NCBI GenBank assembly: GCA_038380435.1
Contig: JAWZYU010000034.1
Location: 40,610,901 to 40,674,900 of the forward strand
Direction of reading: 5' to 3'
Source: Ryuthela nishihirai
Lineage: Eukaryota > Arthropoda > Arachnida > Araneae > Heptathelidae
DNA length: 64,000 nucleotides
The translations under genes and the position numbers were made by a program. A model generated the notes under the pieces. The model made no database searches and had not been told where the DNA came from. It saw only the letters and a program-made list of their open reading frames with translations. Positions 1-40,799 of the stretch are shown piece after piece. Within the stretch, counting starts at the first letter, position 1; the number at the start of each line of letters is the position of its first letter.

Positions 1-294
1 AGCAAAGGAGTTTGCAACCTCCTTTAAGCAGCATATTGTGCAGAGAGAGACTTCGCTGGTTTGGCCATGTTGCCCGTATGGATAATTATAGATTGGTGAA
101 AGGATTATGAACAGTGTTCCTAGAGGCCTCAGAAGGAGGGGGAGACCTAGGATATGGTGGGCAGACAATATCAAGTAGGATCTTGTTAGAATTGGTGTGC
201 AGTGGCCGGATGCAGCAGATGTAGCTCAGGACAGATATGCTTGGAGAATTAAACTGCGTGGTCTGGTTGGACCTCCGTAGCCCATGGCTGCTTG

Positions 295-369
<75 letters not shown>
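1..369 (+). mobile_element. 3' stub of an RTE-type LINE with (GAT)n tail
   Basis: This stretch matches the last ~240 bases of the full LINE copy at 470-3760 (compare 1-292 with 3465-3752) and ends in a GAT/ATG trinucleotide run at about 293-369. Only the C-terminal end of the reverse-transcriptase ORF is left, and small indels break its frame (for example near 97-105). A 5' truncation with a short tandem-repeat tail is typical of RTE-clade insertion. The window edge cuts the left end. Confidence 0.85.
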
Positions 370-372
<3 letters not shown>

Positions 373-469
373 TTTCTCGGAAAAAATATTCATTTTTTTT
401 TCATTGAGTGAAATACCTACCAGACTGGAGTTGTTTATGGATTTGAGTTTGATTATGGATCCTGGGCTT

Positions 470-3400
470 GCTGCACTGGTGGGCCTCTGTTGAGGGAGAG
501 TCTGCGCTGTGTTTTCTGTTTGCTTCTGGGTTGCCAGCTCTAAGTGAACAGAGGCATGGGATACCTTATATCAGCTGGTGGATAATCCTAATCAGAGGCC
601 ATCGCAGGTACCTGAATCTTACTTTGCTAGTTGGGCATCGTCAAGCCTAAACTGGAGTAATGCGTCTCAGGCAGGCCATGTGGCTCTTGAAAAAGTCCAC
701 TTGAAAAGGTGGTGCCTGAAGTTCCTAAAAGCATCGGTGACTTCAGCCTTTAGCGGAGGAGGAACGGGTCTTTGCCCCATGCCTGCGATCAGGGGGCCGT
801 TTGATATTGTTGGCCCTACCAATCTCAATAAACCTAATTTCTTTAAAAATCCTACTAATCATTTTCTCTCTGCAGGAACGTGGAACGTGAGGACATTATA
901 TAGAGATTATTCTCTTGATGTCCTCATGCAGGAATTCCAGCGCTATAACCTAGATATTCTAGGCTTGCAAGAGACCAGATGGACAGGTAAAGGTGAGATA
1001 CTTAAAAATAACTTTAAATTTCTCTTTACAGGGAGGGAGGATGGAAAGCATCACCAAGGCGTGGGTCTGCTGCTCAGCAGACATGCTAGTGATGCTCTTC
1101 TAGGATATGAGTGCATTAATGAAAGGTTTCTTACAGCAAAATTTCAGACAAGCATTAAAGACTTGAATATTATCTGCTGTTATGCCCCCACTGAGGATTC
1201 TGATGAAGATGAGAAGGATAGGTTTTACGGACAACTTCAGGATATTTTGAATTCTGTCAAGAAAGGAGATATTACCCTCGTTGTTGGTGACTTCAATGCC
1301 AAAGTTGGTACCGACTCTGACCTTTGGGGAGGAGTAATAGGCCCTTTTGGTATTGGTAGCTGCAATGGCAATGGGCAACGTCTCCTACAGGTAAGTAAAC
1401 TCAATGGTTTCAGAATAACTAACACATATTACAAACACCGCGACATACATAAATACACATGGGTTTCACCTGATGGGCTGCATAGGAATATGATTGATTA
1501 TATATTAATTAGCAGCAAATGGGCTAGTTCTGTTACAAATACCAGGGCATATAGGGGAGCTGAAATTGGATCTGACCATTACCTTGTTAAAAGTGTCTTG
1601 CAACTTAAACTTAAAAAGTGTTCTGCTACGGTTAAAAAAGTTGCTTTTAATACTGATGCTCTAAAAGACCCAGTTATAGCCAAAGCTTACCATGATAGGT
1701 TACTTAGTCATTATGACAGTCATGGTTTGCTTAATACTGAAGTTGAGGAAGAATGGGGCCATTTTAAACAGGCTTTTTTGGAAACTAACAGTACTCTTTT
1801 AGGAAAAAAGGAGCAGAGGAGGCATAATTATTTAAGTGATAAGGCAATTGAGCTTATTTCAGAAAGAAGGAACTGCAGGAATGTCCTTAATCAGTACCCT
1901 ACCAGTCCTAATAGAAAAGATTACAGAGAGCTTAATAAACGTGTAAAGGATCAGTTAGCTACTGATAAAAATCTTTGGCTTGATACCTTGGCTGACAAAG
2001 CTGAGGAAGCAGTTAGACAGCACAACAGCAGAGAGCTGTACCAGATAGTTAATGTTTTATGTGGTAGAAAACGGATACAAGGATTGAAGGATAAACAAGG
2101 TAAGGTTATAGAAGGTGAGAATTCTGTCATGGCTAGGTGGGCTGAGCATTTCAGTGATGTTCTAAACAATGTGGTTAGTTCTACTCCCATTGTTTGTAAT
2201 AATGATAGATGCATTGGCAGCTTTAATGTTGGCCCTATAACACAATCTGAAGTTAGTTTGGCTATCTCTAAACTTAAACTTCATAAATCCCCAGGGGTAG
2301 ATGAAATTACTACAGAAATGCTCAGAGCTGGGAATGTTTTGGTTACCACTTGGATGACTGAAATTTTGAATAACTTTTATGATAAAGGCATGGTTCCTAA
2401 AGATTTTACCAGAGCTATTATTATCCCTATTTTCAAAAAAGGTGATCGCAGTTCTTGTGATAACTATAGGGGTATCAGCTTACTCTCTGTTCCAGGTAAA
2501 GTTCTTTCCATGATTGTGCTTAATAGAATTAAGAATCTGGTTGACAGGCAATTGCGTGATGAGCAATGTGGATTCAGAAGTGGTAGGGGATGTGTAGATC
2601 AGATATTTTCACTTAGGCAGATTCTTGAGAAATGTTTAGAGTTTCAGAAACCTTTGGTTGCTAGCTTTGTTGATTTCAAAAAGGCTTTCGACTCTGTTGA
2701 TCGTCATAATTTGTGGTTGATTGTGAGATCATATGGTATACCAGACAAGTTAGTTAACATAATGAAAGCTCTCTATAATAACAGTGAGTCATGTGTGAGA
2801 GTTGGTAAGTCTTGTAGCAATTGGTTTAGCATTACGTCTGGTGTTCGACAAGGGTGCATTTTGTCTCCTTTTCTCTTTAGTTTGGTTATTGATTATGTTA
2901 TGCGAAATTCGCTTCGAGGAAAAGATTTTGGCCTTAAATGGGCTGGAGATACGAAAATTTCTGATTTAGATTATGCTGATGATTTAGCCCTTTTGGCAAA
3001 TGATGTTAATGAGATGAACTCTTTCATTCGAGCTGTTGATGAGACTGGTAGTAGAGTAGGTTTGGTTATAAACAGAGAGAAAACTAAAGTGATGAAAATT
3101 GGTCAGGCAGGTTGTGATTCAGTTAATCTGAATGGTTGCAGTCTTGAGCAGATGTCACAGTTTAATTACCTTGGGAGCTACGTAACAGATACTTGTGATG
3201 TGCGACACGAGATTAACAGACGAATAGGTATTGCTGCGGGGACTTTTAAGAATATATGGAGATTGTGGGGAAATGGGCATATACACCTAAAGACTAAGAT
3301 TAGACTGTATAATAGTTTGGCTCTTTCTAGGGTTAGTTATGGTAGTGAAACTTGGACGCTGTGTAAACAAGATAACAGGAAACTAGATGCTTTTGATTCT

Positions 3401-3760
3401 AGATGCTTATGCAGTATCTTGGGTATTAGGTGGTTTAACTTTGTAACTAATGAAGAGGTTAGGCAAAGGAGTCTGAAACCTCCTTTAAGCAGCATATTGT
3501 GCAGAGAGAGACTCCGCTGGTTTGGCCATGTTGCCCCTATGGATAATTATAGGTTGGCGAATAGGGTTATGAACAGTGTGCCTAGAGGCCTCAGAAGGAG
3601 GGGGAGACCTAGGATGCGCTGGGCAGACAATGTCAAACAGGACCTTGTTAGAATTGGTGTACAGTGGCCGGATGCAGCAGATGTAGCTCAGGACAGATAT
3701 GCTTGGAGAATTAAACTGCACCTTGGACCTCCGTAGCTCATGGCTGCTTGAGGATGATGA
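470..3760 (+). mobile_element. Near full-length RTE-clade LINE
   Basis: One copy carries an uninterrupted ORF (578-3736) and ends in a short GAT run after the stop. The decayed relic at 16370-17165 is similar back to about base 528 of this copy, so the 5' UTR reaches at least that far. The true 5' end lies somewhere between the preceding GAT tail (ending at 369) and about 520. I found no clear target-site duplication. A single ORF with endonuclease then reverse transcriptase, a short 3' UTR and a trinucleotide tail are the family marks of RTE elements. Confidence 0.85.
578..3736 (+). CDS. RTE LINE endonuclease/reverse transcriptase, 1052 aa
   Basis: The protein nicks DNA and copies its own RNA at the nick. 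An apurinic-type endonuclease spans about residues 99-345 and shows TWNVRT, LQETRW, VGDFNAKVG and a closing GSDH, so the expected acidic and histidine residues are present. The reverse transcriptase spans about 560-870, with FVDFKKAFDSVD near 696, GVRQGC, and the YADD catalytic box near 798. The basic C-terminal region has a WFGHV...GRPRMRW pattern common in these elements. The first ~95 residues match nothing I recognise, so the true start may be further in. No stop or frameshift interrupts the ORF, so this copy could be active or only recently silent. Such ORFs are often mislabelled 'craniofacial development protein 2-like'. Confidence 0.88.
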   Translation: MDNPNQRPSQVPESYFASWASSSLNWSNASQAGHVALEKVHLKRWCLKFLKASVTSAFSGGGTGLCPMPAIRGPFDIVGPTNLNKPNFFKNPTNHFLSAGTWNVRTLYRDYSLDVLMQEFQRYNLDILGLQETRWTGKGEILKNNFKFLFTGREDGKHHQGVGLLLSRHASDALLGYECINERFLTAKFQTSIKDLNIICCYAPTEDSDEDEKDRFYGQLQDILNSVKKGDITLVVGDFNAKVGTDSDLWGGVIGPFGIGSCNGNGQRLLQVSKLNGFRITNTYYKHRDIHKYTWVSPDGLHRNMIDYILISSKWASSVTNTRAYRGAEIGSDHYLVKSVLQLKLKKCSATVKKVAFNTDALKDPVIAKAYHDRLLSHYDSHGLLNTEVEEEWGHFKQAFLETNSTLLGKKEQRRHNYLSDKAIELISERRNCRNVLNQYPTSPNRKDYRELNKRVKDQLATDKNLWLDTLADKAEEAVRQHNSRELYQIVNVLCGRKRIQGLKDKQGKVIEGENSVMARWAEHFSDVLNNVVSSTPIVCNNDRCIGSFNVGPITQSEVSLAISKLKLHKSPGVDEITTEMLRAGNVLVTTWMTEILNNFYDKGMVPKDFTRAIIIPIFKKGDRSSCDNYRGISLLSVPGKVLSMIVLNRIKNLVDRQLRDEQCGFRSGRGCVDQIFSLRQILEKCLEFQKPLVASFVDFKKAFDSVDRHNLWLIVRSYGIPDKLVNIMKALYNNSESCVRVGKSCSNWFSITSGVRQGCILSPFLFSLVIDYVMRNSLRGKDFGLKWAGDTKISDLDYADDLALLANDVNEMNSFIRAVDETGSRVGLVINREKTKVMKIGQAGCDSVNLNGCSLEQMSQFNYLGSYVTDTCDVRHEINRRIGIAAGTFKNIWRLWGNGHIHLKTKIRLYNSLALSRVSYGSETWTLCKQDNRKLDAFDSRCLCSILGIRWFNFVTNEEVRQRSLKPPLSSILCRERLRWFGHVAPMDNYRLANRVMNSVPRGLRRRGRPRMRWADNVKQDLVRIGVQWPDAADVAQDRYAWRIKLHLGPP

Positions 3761-3902
3761 TGATGTTTTAGAAATGTGGTAGATTAATATACAGTAAATT
3801 ATATATGTGAAATATTTTAAAACTTGAAAAAGTAGTTGTCAATAGTAATTTTTTAAAATTAGGTTTATGCAAGAATTTAATTTTTTAAATCATGTATTCT
3901 AG

Positions 3903-4001
3903 ACTCGCTCCATGGTTGCACTTTTTGAGCAAGATGCAGAACGTCTGAAGAATTATGTTGAAATTTTACATTCTCATTGTGAAAAGGTTCTTACTGCACA
4001 G
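3903..4001 (+). CDS. APPL1: Orphan exon matching APPL1 BAR-domain N-terminus
   Basis: A 99-base exon with acceptor ctag before it and donor g|gtta after it encodes exactly 33 residues, starting TRSMVALFEQDAERLKNYV and ending VLTAQ. It aligns without gaps to APPL1 just after its first ~18 residues (TRSLLGVFEEDA...NYM...DAQ, from memory of the human protein). APPL1 is an endosomal Rab5 effector with BAR, PH and PTB domains, and this exon would be the first BAR helix. No further APPL exon is visible in the window, and the piece lies between two RTE copies upstream of DLD. It may belong to a gene that starts outside the window, be a stranded duplicate, or mark an assembly join. Confidence 0.7.
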
Positions 4002-4092
4002 GTTAGATTTTTTTTTTCAGTTTTATGTATTAAATTTCCTACAGTTATGTTAACTTTATGGTGTCATTAACTTTAAAAAATTCTGCTATCAT

Positions 4093-4315
4093 CCCGTATG
4101 GATAATTATAGATTGGCGAATAGGGTTATGAACAGTGTGCCTAGAGGCCTCAGAAGGAGGGGGAGACCTAGGATGCGGTGGGCAGACAATGTCAAACGGG
4201 ACCTTGTTGGAATTGGTGTGCAGTGGCCGGATGCAGCAGATGTAGCTCAGGACAGATATGCTTGGAGAATTAAACTGGGTGGTCTGGTTGGACCTCCATA
4301 GCCCATGGCTGCTTG

Positions 4316-4367
<52 letters not shown>
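4093..4367 (+). mobile_element. 3' stub of the RTE LINE with (GAT)n tail
   Basis: This matches 3536-3752 of the full LINE nearly base for base and ends in a GAT/ATG run at 4317-4366. It is a 5'-truncated insertion. The 67-codon frame inside it is only the end of the reverse-transcriptase ORF. Confidence 0.85.
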
Positions 4368-4368
<1 letters not shown>

Positions 4369-5754
4369 ATTATTACACCCAAATGCAGCGCAGTGAGGTA
4401 TTCATAAAATATGACAGCTTTTATAGACAAAAAAAGTGGTAGAAATGTATAAAACTATAACAACTGAGAAGATTTAACTTGGTACACACACTAACTCGTA
4501 GGCTTTCGTCTCACGGTACGACAAAACATGGCCCCCATAAACCACGTCACTCAATCAACCATTGGCAGTGAATCACTGAGATGTCTACTTGGACCAGATC
4601 ATAAGGCGGCTGAGGCTGGTCCAGTGTAAGAAGAAGGAAAATGTAATAGTCAGACTCTACTATACAGGACCTCTAGATTTTGCGAGTTTCATTTTAGTTT
4701 CTTTGATAAAATACCTCTAAATAGGGTTTTGCTTCGTCACCACGATGGTAAAAATCTTGCGCTTCTTTTTTTTGTCCCATTATAGCTGTGGAAGCAAGTA
4801 GTAAATTTTTTCCTAGTAAGTAGTTATATTTTGCTTTTCAAAATTCAATTTTTGACCGATAGTCGATATTTATTTCAGTTATACTTAAATAGGATAAAAC
4901 GTATTTTACAGACAATTAAACTTTTCTATTTGCTCATAACTTCCCATATCTATGCAGATACATTTAATTTCCACATCTCTAGTAAAGAAATATTGCGAAT
5001 CAATCTTTTTTTAGATAAATTCCATCATTCAAAATTGAAATAAAAAGCAGTAGGGTACCCATGGAAAGAATGGGAAAAAGCATTTGTTCCACATTATCGA
5101 GATTTATCTGCCATGAGATATATTTCACTTGATGCCAATGCAATAATATTTAGCCTAGTTCGATAGGAATTCTTGCAAGAGGTTCATTTTCTTTGCCACT
5201 AAAATGGCAATCTTGAGCATGGGTCACGGTTTTGTTGCCAATGCATTAACTAGTCCCACTTTACTATATATGAATAGTTATTCCTTTTTCCAGATGATAT
5301 TTCTAAGCAATCATTTCCTAATTTTTTTTTTATTGCAAAGCATGTTTTACGTTTTTCTCTTGTTTATAATTCTATCCAGGATTTTACTACATGGTGCTGG
5401 TTTTAGGAAACTGGCAACCGCTACGTAGACGTCCTTGGCTGCCTGTTATATAGAAAACATAAAAGTCTGTAAAATGCAAGCCGGTTTGTGGACCAAAATT
5501 TCACCTTTGATTAGGGTATTTATATTTCTGTCATCTTTGTTATATTTTCTGATGTATGTAAAATCATTCTTTGGTCTAAAAATTCACTTCATTGGTTAAG
5601 GATTTAAATTTTTTTTTTTTCTGTAGTAAGCCTAATATAATTTTCTATGAGGCAACCAAATGACCTCTCAATCATTTCATATGTTGCAGTTCATAATTTT
5701 TGATTGACGGCAAATTATTTATTTTCATCGGAATTGATGTTAAGGAACTGTAGA

Positions 5755-5960
5755 GTTGGTGTTAAAGATTTGTAGCATCAAATTTTTTGACCGTGTAATT
5801 TAGTTCATTGGAGGTGCATTATTGCCCCTGGGGCTTTTTTCAAAGGTGGATCGGCAGTGCATTGCTTCTGATTTTGTGCGCTTTCACAAGTTGTTTTATC
5901 CCCCTTTTTTTTCAGTGTGGATTGGTAGCACATTGTTTTCTTTTGACTGTGTAATTTAGT
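5755..5960. repeat. Decayed relic related to the 41.6-kb foldback element
   Basis: The wording 'ggggcttttttc...ggatcggcagtgcattg' followed by 'ctgattttg' matches the repeated module inside the foldback arms at 41780-41910. A second relic lies at about 6830-7040. Confidence 0.45.
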
Positions 5961-6829
5961 TCATTAAGCCATAGAAAAAGTGCCAGTCATTAGTAAACAA
6001 ACCGAACACATGCATGAATTTTTATGGTTGTAATATATGAACAGACGAACTATCTTTAATTGCAATGCAGTCTTTATCCAGCTTCTGTTGCGTTCATCTA
6101 CTGATTTACATATTAACTTTAATATTTGAGATTTTGGAGAGAACTAACTTAAGTGGTGCTGCTGTCTAGCAATTTATTCTGTACAATGCATTAGATTTAT
6201 GATAAATGATGTCAGAGGCAATTAAATCCATTATGGTGTGAGATGTGATTAATGAGTTTGGGTGATTGAGATTATGGTAAATTGGTGTGTTTTGAATATC
6301 TAAACTGATATTAGAAAGGAATCAGAATTAAAATTAGGTATGGAATTAGAAACATTTTTTTAAGGGACTCTTTTTATCATGGGATACTACTGTTGTCTTA
6401 ATGTTTATTCTACAGAGTTTCGAATACTGAGTTGATAGAGGCATAAGAATATGATGGAATGTCATATTGTGATGTATGAATTAGGTGATAGGAGTGAGTG
6501 GATGTATTAATATAAATAAGTGTAGTGATATATGATGGATTTTGATTCATTCAAATGGTATTGGGGAAAATTTGACACATAATCATGTTTTTTCTTAGCT
6601 TTTATTTTAATTATGGTGGTTGTATTAATATAGAACACAGATGAGTTCAAAATATTTTATGTCTATTAATATTTATAGTTTTGGCTGTAGTGTGTGAGTG
6701 GATTATGAATGTTAATTGGAGATAGTGATGTATGTTGTGTGGCATTATTAGGATGATTTATATATATGTGTTTTCTGATGATTTTATCTCATTTTTTTTT
6801 TATCCAATGTGTTATTTATTATATAGCTT

Positions 6830-7040
6830 GTTGGGTTTTTTTTAGTGTAGGTTGGAGGTGTATTATTTAACCCCTGGGACTTTTTTCAAGGGTGCATTGG
6901 CAGTGAATTATTTATGATTTTGTGTGTTTTTGTGTGATTGTTTTAGCTTATTGGGTTATTCAAACCCTGGGGCTTTTTAGAGTGTAGATCATTTATGTGT
7001 TGTTTATAATTTTGCATGTTATTGGGATTTAAAAAAAATA
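6830..7040. repeat. Second decayed relic of the foldback module
   Basis: This has the same order of short blocks as 5755-5960: 'cccctgggacttttttcaa', a 'ggcagtgaatt'-like block, then 'gattttgtg', repeated once more around 6955-7015. It is degraded, and the match rests on those blocks. Confidence 0.4.
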
Positions 7041-7225
7041 ATTTGTTTTTAGAGTGTTTTATAAATTTTATAGAATTTTTTGTATAAGGTGAGAATAGAA
7101 TTTTGGTTTTGAGATTATGCAAGAAATTAGACTACTTTTATGGATTACCTAGCTAAGAAAACTATGGCAACAGGACTCCCTTCTAAATAATTGCTGTTCC
7201 CAAACATTCTTTATATTTATGCACT

Positions 7226-7400
7226 GCTTGGCTACTTATTAAGGGGACTTGGGTTTGAGCCCTGGTAAAGCATGTATGTTTGTGTTGTTTTTCTGCTGAG
7301 GTTCCTCCATCCTCACAGACCTTTTATGGTGTATAAAATAGCAGGCTCCTGTCAGACCTCTGTAGCAAGCAGCTGCTTAAGGGGGTATTTATTATTTACC
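7226..7400 (+). mobile_element. SINE2 copy (tRNA-headed), decayed
   Basis: This has lost most of the A-box end. It keeps the B-box region 'gggtttgagccctgg', the 'tttctgctgagg' body, and the end 'caagcagctgcttaagggg' plus 'tatttattattt' that mark the family. The best intact copy is at 33342-33546. Confidence 0.75.
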
Positions 7401-7641
7401 TTTTTTTATAAATTATAAACACAAGTATGTGTTTAGACCTAAATTTATTTATCAGATCTCTTCATTTAGTGTTAGTTAGTTGTAAAATAGTATTTACCTT
7501 TTGTTATTGTTTTTCCTAATCAATTTGTACAGCTTTTTTTCCTCTTTACTGACACATTTTTACAATCAGAATTTTATTTCTGTAAAATGTTAACTTTCTG
7601 TTATTTAGTAATGTAAAATGACATATATTTTGTGTGTTTAG

Positions 7642-37302
<29,661 letters not shown>

Positions 37303-37309
37303 CGTTTAT

Positions 37310-37577
37310 AATAAAATGTAGTTAAGGAAAACTTTTCATGGTGAATGTAAAAAGACTAAATGAATTTTTCTGCTCATGATCATGAACGTAGACAAACAGC
37401 CACTAGTCACATCATAATGATCTTGTTAAAGAGCGAGCAGAAAGCACCTGCTGATGAGCGGTTCATATCATCTGCGAACGATATATTTATGCCAGAAGGG
37501 CAGGGGACTTTGTAAAAAAATAAGAATCTTGTGTGGAGTTAATTGTAGATTGTGCCTGTTGCTGTTTTTGAAATAAA
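37310..37577 (+). terminator. DLD: DLD 3' UTR with two polyadenylation signals
   Basis: AATAAA occurs at 37310-37315, eight bases after the stop, and again at 37572-37577, followed by T-rich sequence. The second is the likelier main site because the first would leave almost no 3' UTR. Confidence 0.75.
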
Positions 37578-37599
37578 TCTCATTTATGTATTTATTTTT

Positions 37600-38070
37600 G
37601 TTTTTATAATGGATGGGAAATTAGATTTTTTTTTATACATTAACATTTGACTTTTTAAAAAATATATATTTTAATAATTTGCATACAAGCAAATATATTG
37701 GAATTGCTATTTATATATTTATTGATTTTTAACCCAACTGTTAAACAGGGTAACTAGAAATAATTCCCTCTTGGTATCTAATATTGGTAACCAAATAGAG
37801 AATTCGGTAATTGAATTTGAAATCTCCATAAAAGTTAATTATTTTGAAAAAAGATATTTATTTAGACACAAATGCAGAAAATTCTCATTCGAAGTTAGTG
37901 ATGTAAGCTAGACTGTATGAGATAGTGAAGAACAAATTTTGGCTTAGCATAAAATGAAATCTTCCTCAGGTCACCTGTCATAGAGGCAGACAGTAGATGT
38001 ATTGGTAAGATGCAAGAAAGATATATCAGAAGGCATCCTTGCCTACTCTGTGATATGAGTTGGGTCTCAT
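37600..38070. other. Non-coding stretch downstream of DLD
   Basis: AT-rich with no ORF, repeat or exon that I recognise. Confidence 0.5.
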
Positions 38071-38086
38071 TGGTCAGAAGCTAAGA

Positions 38087-38640
38087 AGGGGCGGGGGTGG
38101 CTCAGTCGGTAGCGCGCCAGGCTCGTAATCTGTAGTTCCCAGGTTCGAGTCCCAGCTGAGTCAGCGTTGAGATTTATCTCCGCAAAATTCCCCGCCCTGC
38201 CCACGGTCAGTAGGGGACACTGATGGGCTTGGAAAGGCCGCCGTCCGTCGGATGGGACGTTAAGCCGTGGCCCCGTGTGCGGGAGAGCCATACCCTGTGC
38301 ACGTTAAAGAACACGCTGGATGGCCTTGACGGGAGACTACCATCTGTCTCCCAACAGCTGTTCCAGTGGGTCCCCTCCCCCAATCTTCTCTGAGCCTTCG
38401 GGGTCATTGTGACCTGGCCATTTAGCCCATGGTGTGCAAAAAAGTGCCGCTCAGAGGTAAAACAACCCAACGTTAAAGAACACGCTGGATGGCCTTGACG
38501 GGAGGCTACCATCTGTCTCCCAACAGCTGTTCCAGTGGGTCCCCTTCCCCAACCTTCTCTGAGCCTTCAGGGTCCTTGTGACCTGGCCATTTAGCCCATG
38601 GTGTGCAAAAAAGTGCCACTCAGAGGTAAAACAACCCAAC
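38087..38640 (+). mobile_element. SINE1 with two tail units and target duplication
   Basis: An intact head and centre followed by two tail units. The flanks tcagaagctaaga (38074-38086) and tcagaagccaaga (38641-38653) differ at one base. Confidence 0.95.
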
Positions 38641-38812
38641 TCAGAAGCCAAGACGGACATCTCTTTAGTGATGACACATTGAAAGGCATTTAATATCGGC
38701 TATGATGTTAAATCATTCCATTCAGGCAAGGCACAGCAGATATAAGAGCACACAAGGCATAGAAGGCAAGATGTGAATAACGGCTTACACACACTGAATG
38801 GTGCTGATGACT

Positions 38813-39612
38813 ATATACAGGGTGTTTTAAAAAGGACGCAACCCTAAATATAAGAGAGTAGAACTTATGCACATGTACATTTTATGCCATAATATTAGTC
38901 AGTTGGCATTACTCAAGGTTAACGGCCTTTAGCAGTTGACCTTGTCAAGCTCTAGTCTCACTCAAGCATTCATTGTGTTGTGTCAGCTATGTCGTTTTCC
39001 AAAAACTAACGTGCGTACAAATCTTACAAACGTGTGAGAGAGGAGTTTGAGTTGAAGTTCCTTCAATCTGAAGTTCCCAATAAGTCGACAATATCTCGTT
39101 TGATTGATAAATTTCGTGACACTGGTTTGTACAGGATTGAAAGAGCCCAGGCCGGCCATCACTGTTAACTGCCGAAGTTCTTGATGATGTGTGTCTGCAT
39201 TTAACTCCCTCACCCAGAAAATCTCTTGGAAAGGTATCTTCGCAGTTTGGACTGTCACCAGCTATTGTTTTCAGGGCTACAAAGAAGTTAAAATTTCATG
39301 CCTACCGCATTGGTGTTGTTCATGAACTGAAAGAACCAGACCATGAAAAACGTTTATGGTATTGTCATTGATTTTGTTCTTTTGTTGAAAATGGAATTGT
39401 GTTGGACAGTGTTTATTTCAGTGACGAGGCTTGGTTTCACTCGGATGGGTATGTGAACAGTCGAATATAGAGCAATGAAAATCCTCACACTTTTCACGAA
39501 CGACCATTACATTCACAGAAAATTGGTATTTGGTGTGCAATTTCCCGTCGACGTGTGATAGAGCCTTTATTTTTTGACGCAACTGTAACTGTGTCAAAAA
39601 TCCCATTTGTTC
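38813..39612 (+). pseudogene. Left part of a broken DDE transposase, Tc1/mariner type
   Basis: It begins 'tatacagggtgttttaaaa'. The frame keeps KSTISRLIDKFRDTGL (about 39085), PRKSLGKVSSQFGLS (about 39215), the catalytic-Asp stretch YFSDEAWFHSDGYVN (about 39415) and IWCAISRRRVIEP. Stops interrupt it (for example near 39008, 39370 and 39468). A pair of SINE1 pieces follows at 39613-40084, so the C-terminal half is displaced or lost. Confidence 0.8.
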
Positions 39613-40084
39613 TCAGTAAGGGACCCCGATGGGCTGGGAAAGGTTGCCGTCTGTCGGATGGGATGTAAAGCCAAGGCCCCATGTGAGAGAACTATATCCA
39701 GGGTCATCTTAAGCCTTCGGGTTGGGTTATTTAACTCGGAGTGCTCCGAGTGGCACTTTTTTGTACATAACAGGCCAAATGGCCAAGTCACAAAGAGGAC
39801 TCGGAGAAGATTGGGGAAGAGGACCCACTGGACAATTGGAGACATCGTACTTCCCATCACAGTGTGTTCTTTAATGTGCACAGGGTATGGCTCTCCCGCA
39901 CATGGGGCCACAGCTTTACATCCTATCTGATGGACAGTGGGCCATTCCAAGCCTATTAGTGTCTCCTACTGACCAAGGGCAGGGTGGGGATTTTGAGGAT
40001 ATATCGATTCTGGCATAGCAGGGACTAAAACCTGAGAACTGCAGATTATAAGCCTGGTGTACTACCGACTGAGCCACTCCCGCC
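39613..40084 (-). mobile_element. Two SINE1 pieces, one + fragment and one antisense copy
   Basis: 39613-39712 reads in + orientation ('gggaccccgatgggctggg...'). From about 39715 an antisense decayed copy runs to the reversed head at 40084 ('gactgagccactcccgccc'). The pair sits within the transposon relic. Confidence 0.8.
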
Positions 40085-40730
40085 CCTTACAGGAAAATAG
40101 CCCCCCAATACTTGAAGGTTGTTACTGTGACTTGTGAAGAACCTTTTTACTGAAAAGGTCCTGGAACTTCGACTTTATTGCCTGCCTTTAGGTAACCAAA
40201 GTTTTGCAATATCATGAGTTGATGGTGTCGCCGTGGTCCAGAAACTCGATCAAAAGTCGACCCTGTTAGTCACATTAAAACGTCAGCATACATCACATTG
40301 TTCAACTTTGGATGTTTCTGTGCGATCTTTTTTTTTTGCAATCACGCAAAACTTATCACGTTCAAACTGTACTTGCCACTGATTCTGGTATTGAGGAGTT
40401 CCTTTTATTTATAACGTTTCCTTGTGTGAGAGCACAAAGATCACTCAGTCCATTACCTAGTTAAAGGGTTTGTCCACTTTTGAAAAATGCTTCTTATAAG
40501 AAGTATTTTTACTTCTTTATTATTTAAGTAAAAATATGTATTATTTAAATTTAAATTAAATATTTAAATTAATATATATTATTTAAATAAAAATGCTTAA
40601 AATGCCCTTATGTAAAAATGCTTCTTATAGGACTAGTTTAACGATCGAACCATTAACCAGTCTCAATGACAAAAAGCTGACTGGTTAACTTTTAACATGC
40701 TATTGGGGCAGGAAAATTAGTACAACGGTC
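40085..40730. other. Transposon remnant and AT-rich filler
   Basis: 40085-40440 may be the rest of the transposon interrupted by SINE1, but I see no surviving protein motif. 40480-40640 holds an imperfect inverted repeat around 'atgcttcttataag' and TTAAA-rich low-complexity sequence. Confidence 0.35.
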
Positions 40731-40799
40731 GCAATGTTCTCATTAATATATTCACACATTTTTTGGGTTCTTTTAATAATAAATTTAACCCTCAAGCAG

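Larger units (their letters stand above)
4368..7641. other. AT-rich non-coding stretch upstream of DLD exon 2
   Basis: No clear coding exon is seen. The part at 4486-4760 is richer in CG dinucleotides than its surroundings and has ATTGG/CCAAT-like motifs near 4560, so it could be a promoter region. Two possible DLD first exons lie here: ATG at 4745, which exits in phase 2 at a GT at 4798, and ATG at 6065 reading MQSLSSFCC, with a poor donor. Neither is convincing. A SINE2 relic sits at 7226-7400 and foldback relics at about 5755-5960 and 6830-7040. Confidence 0.5.

Noticed and set aside
4531..4630. Short frame MAPINHVTQSTIGSESLRCL... as a DLD first exon
   Set aside because: Its only usable donor (gt|gtaagaag near 4627) exits in phase 2, and the peptide is not transit-peptide-like.
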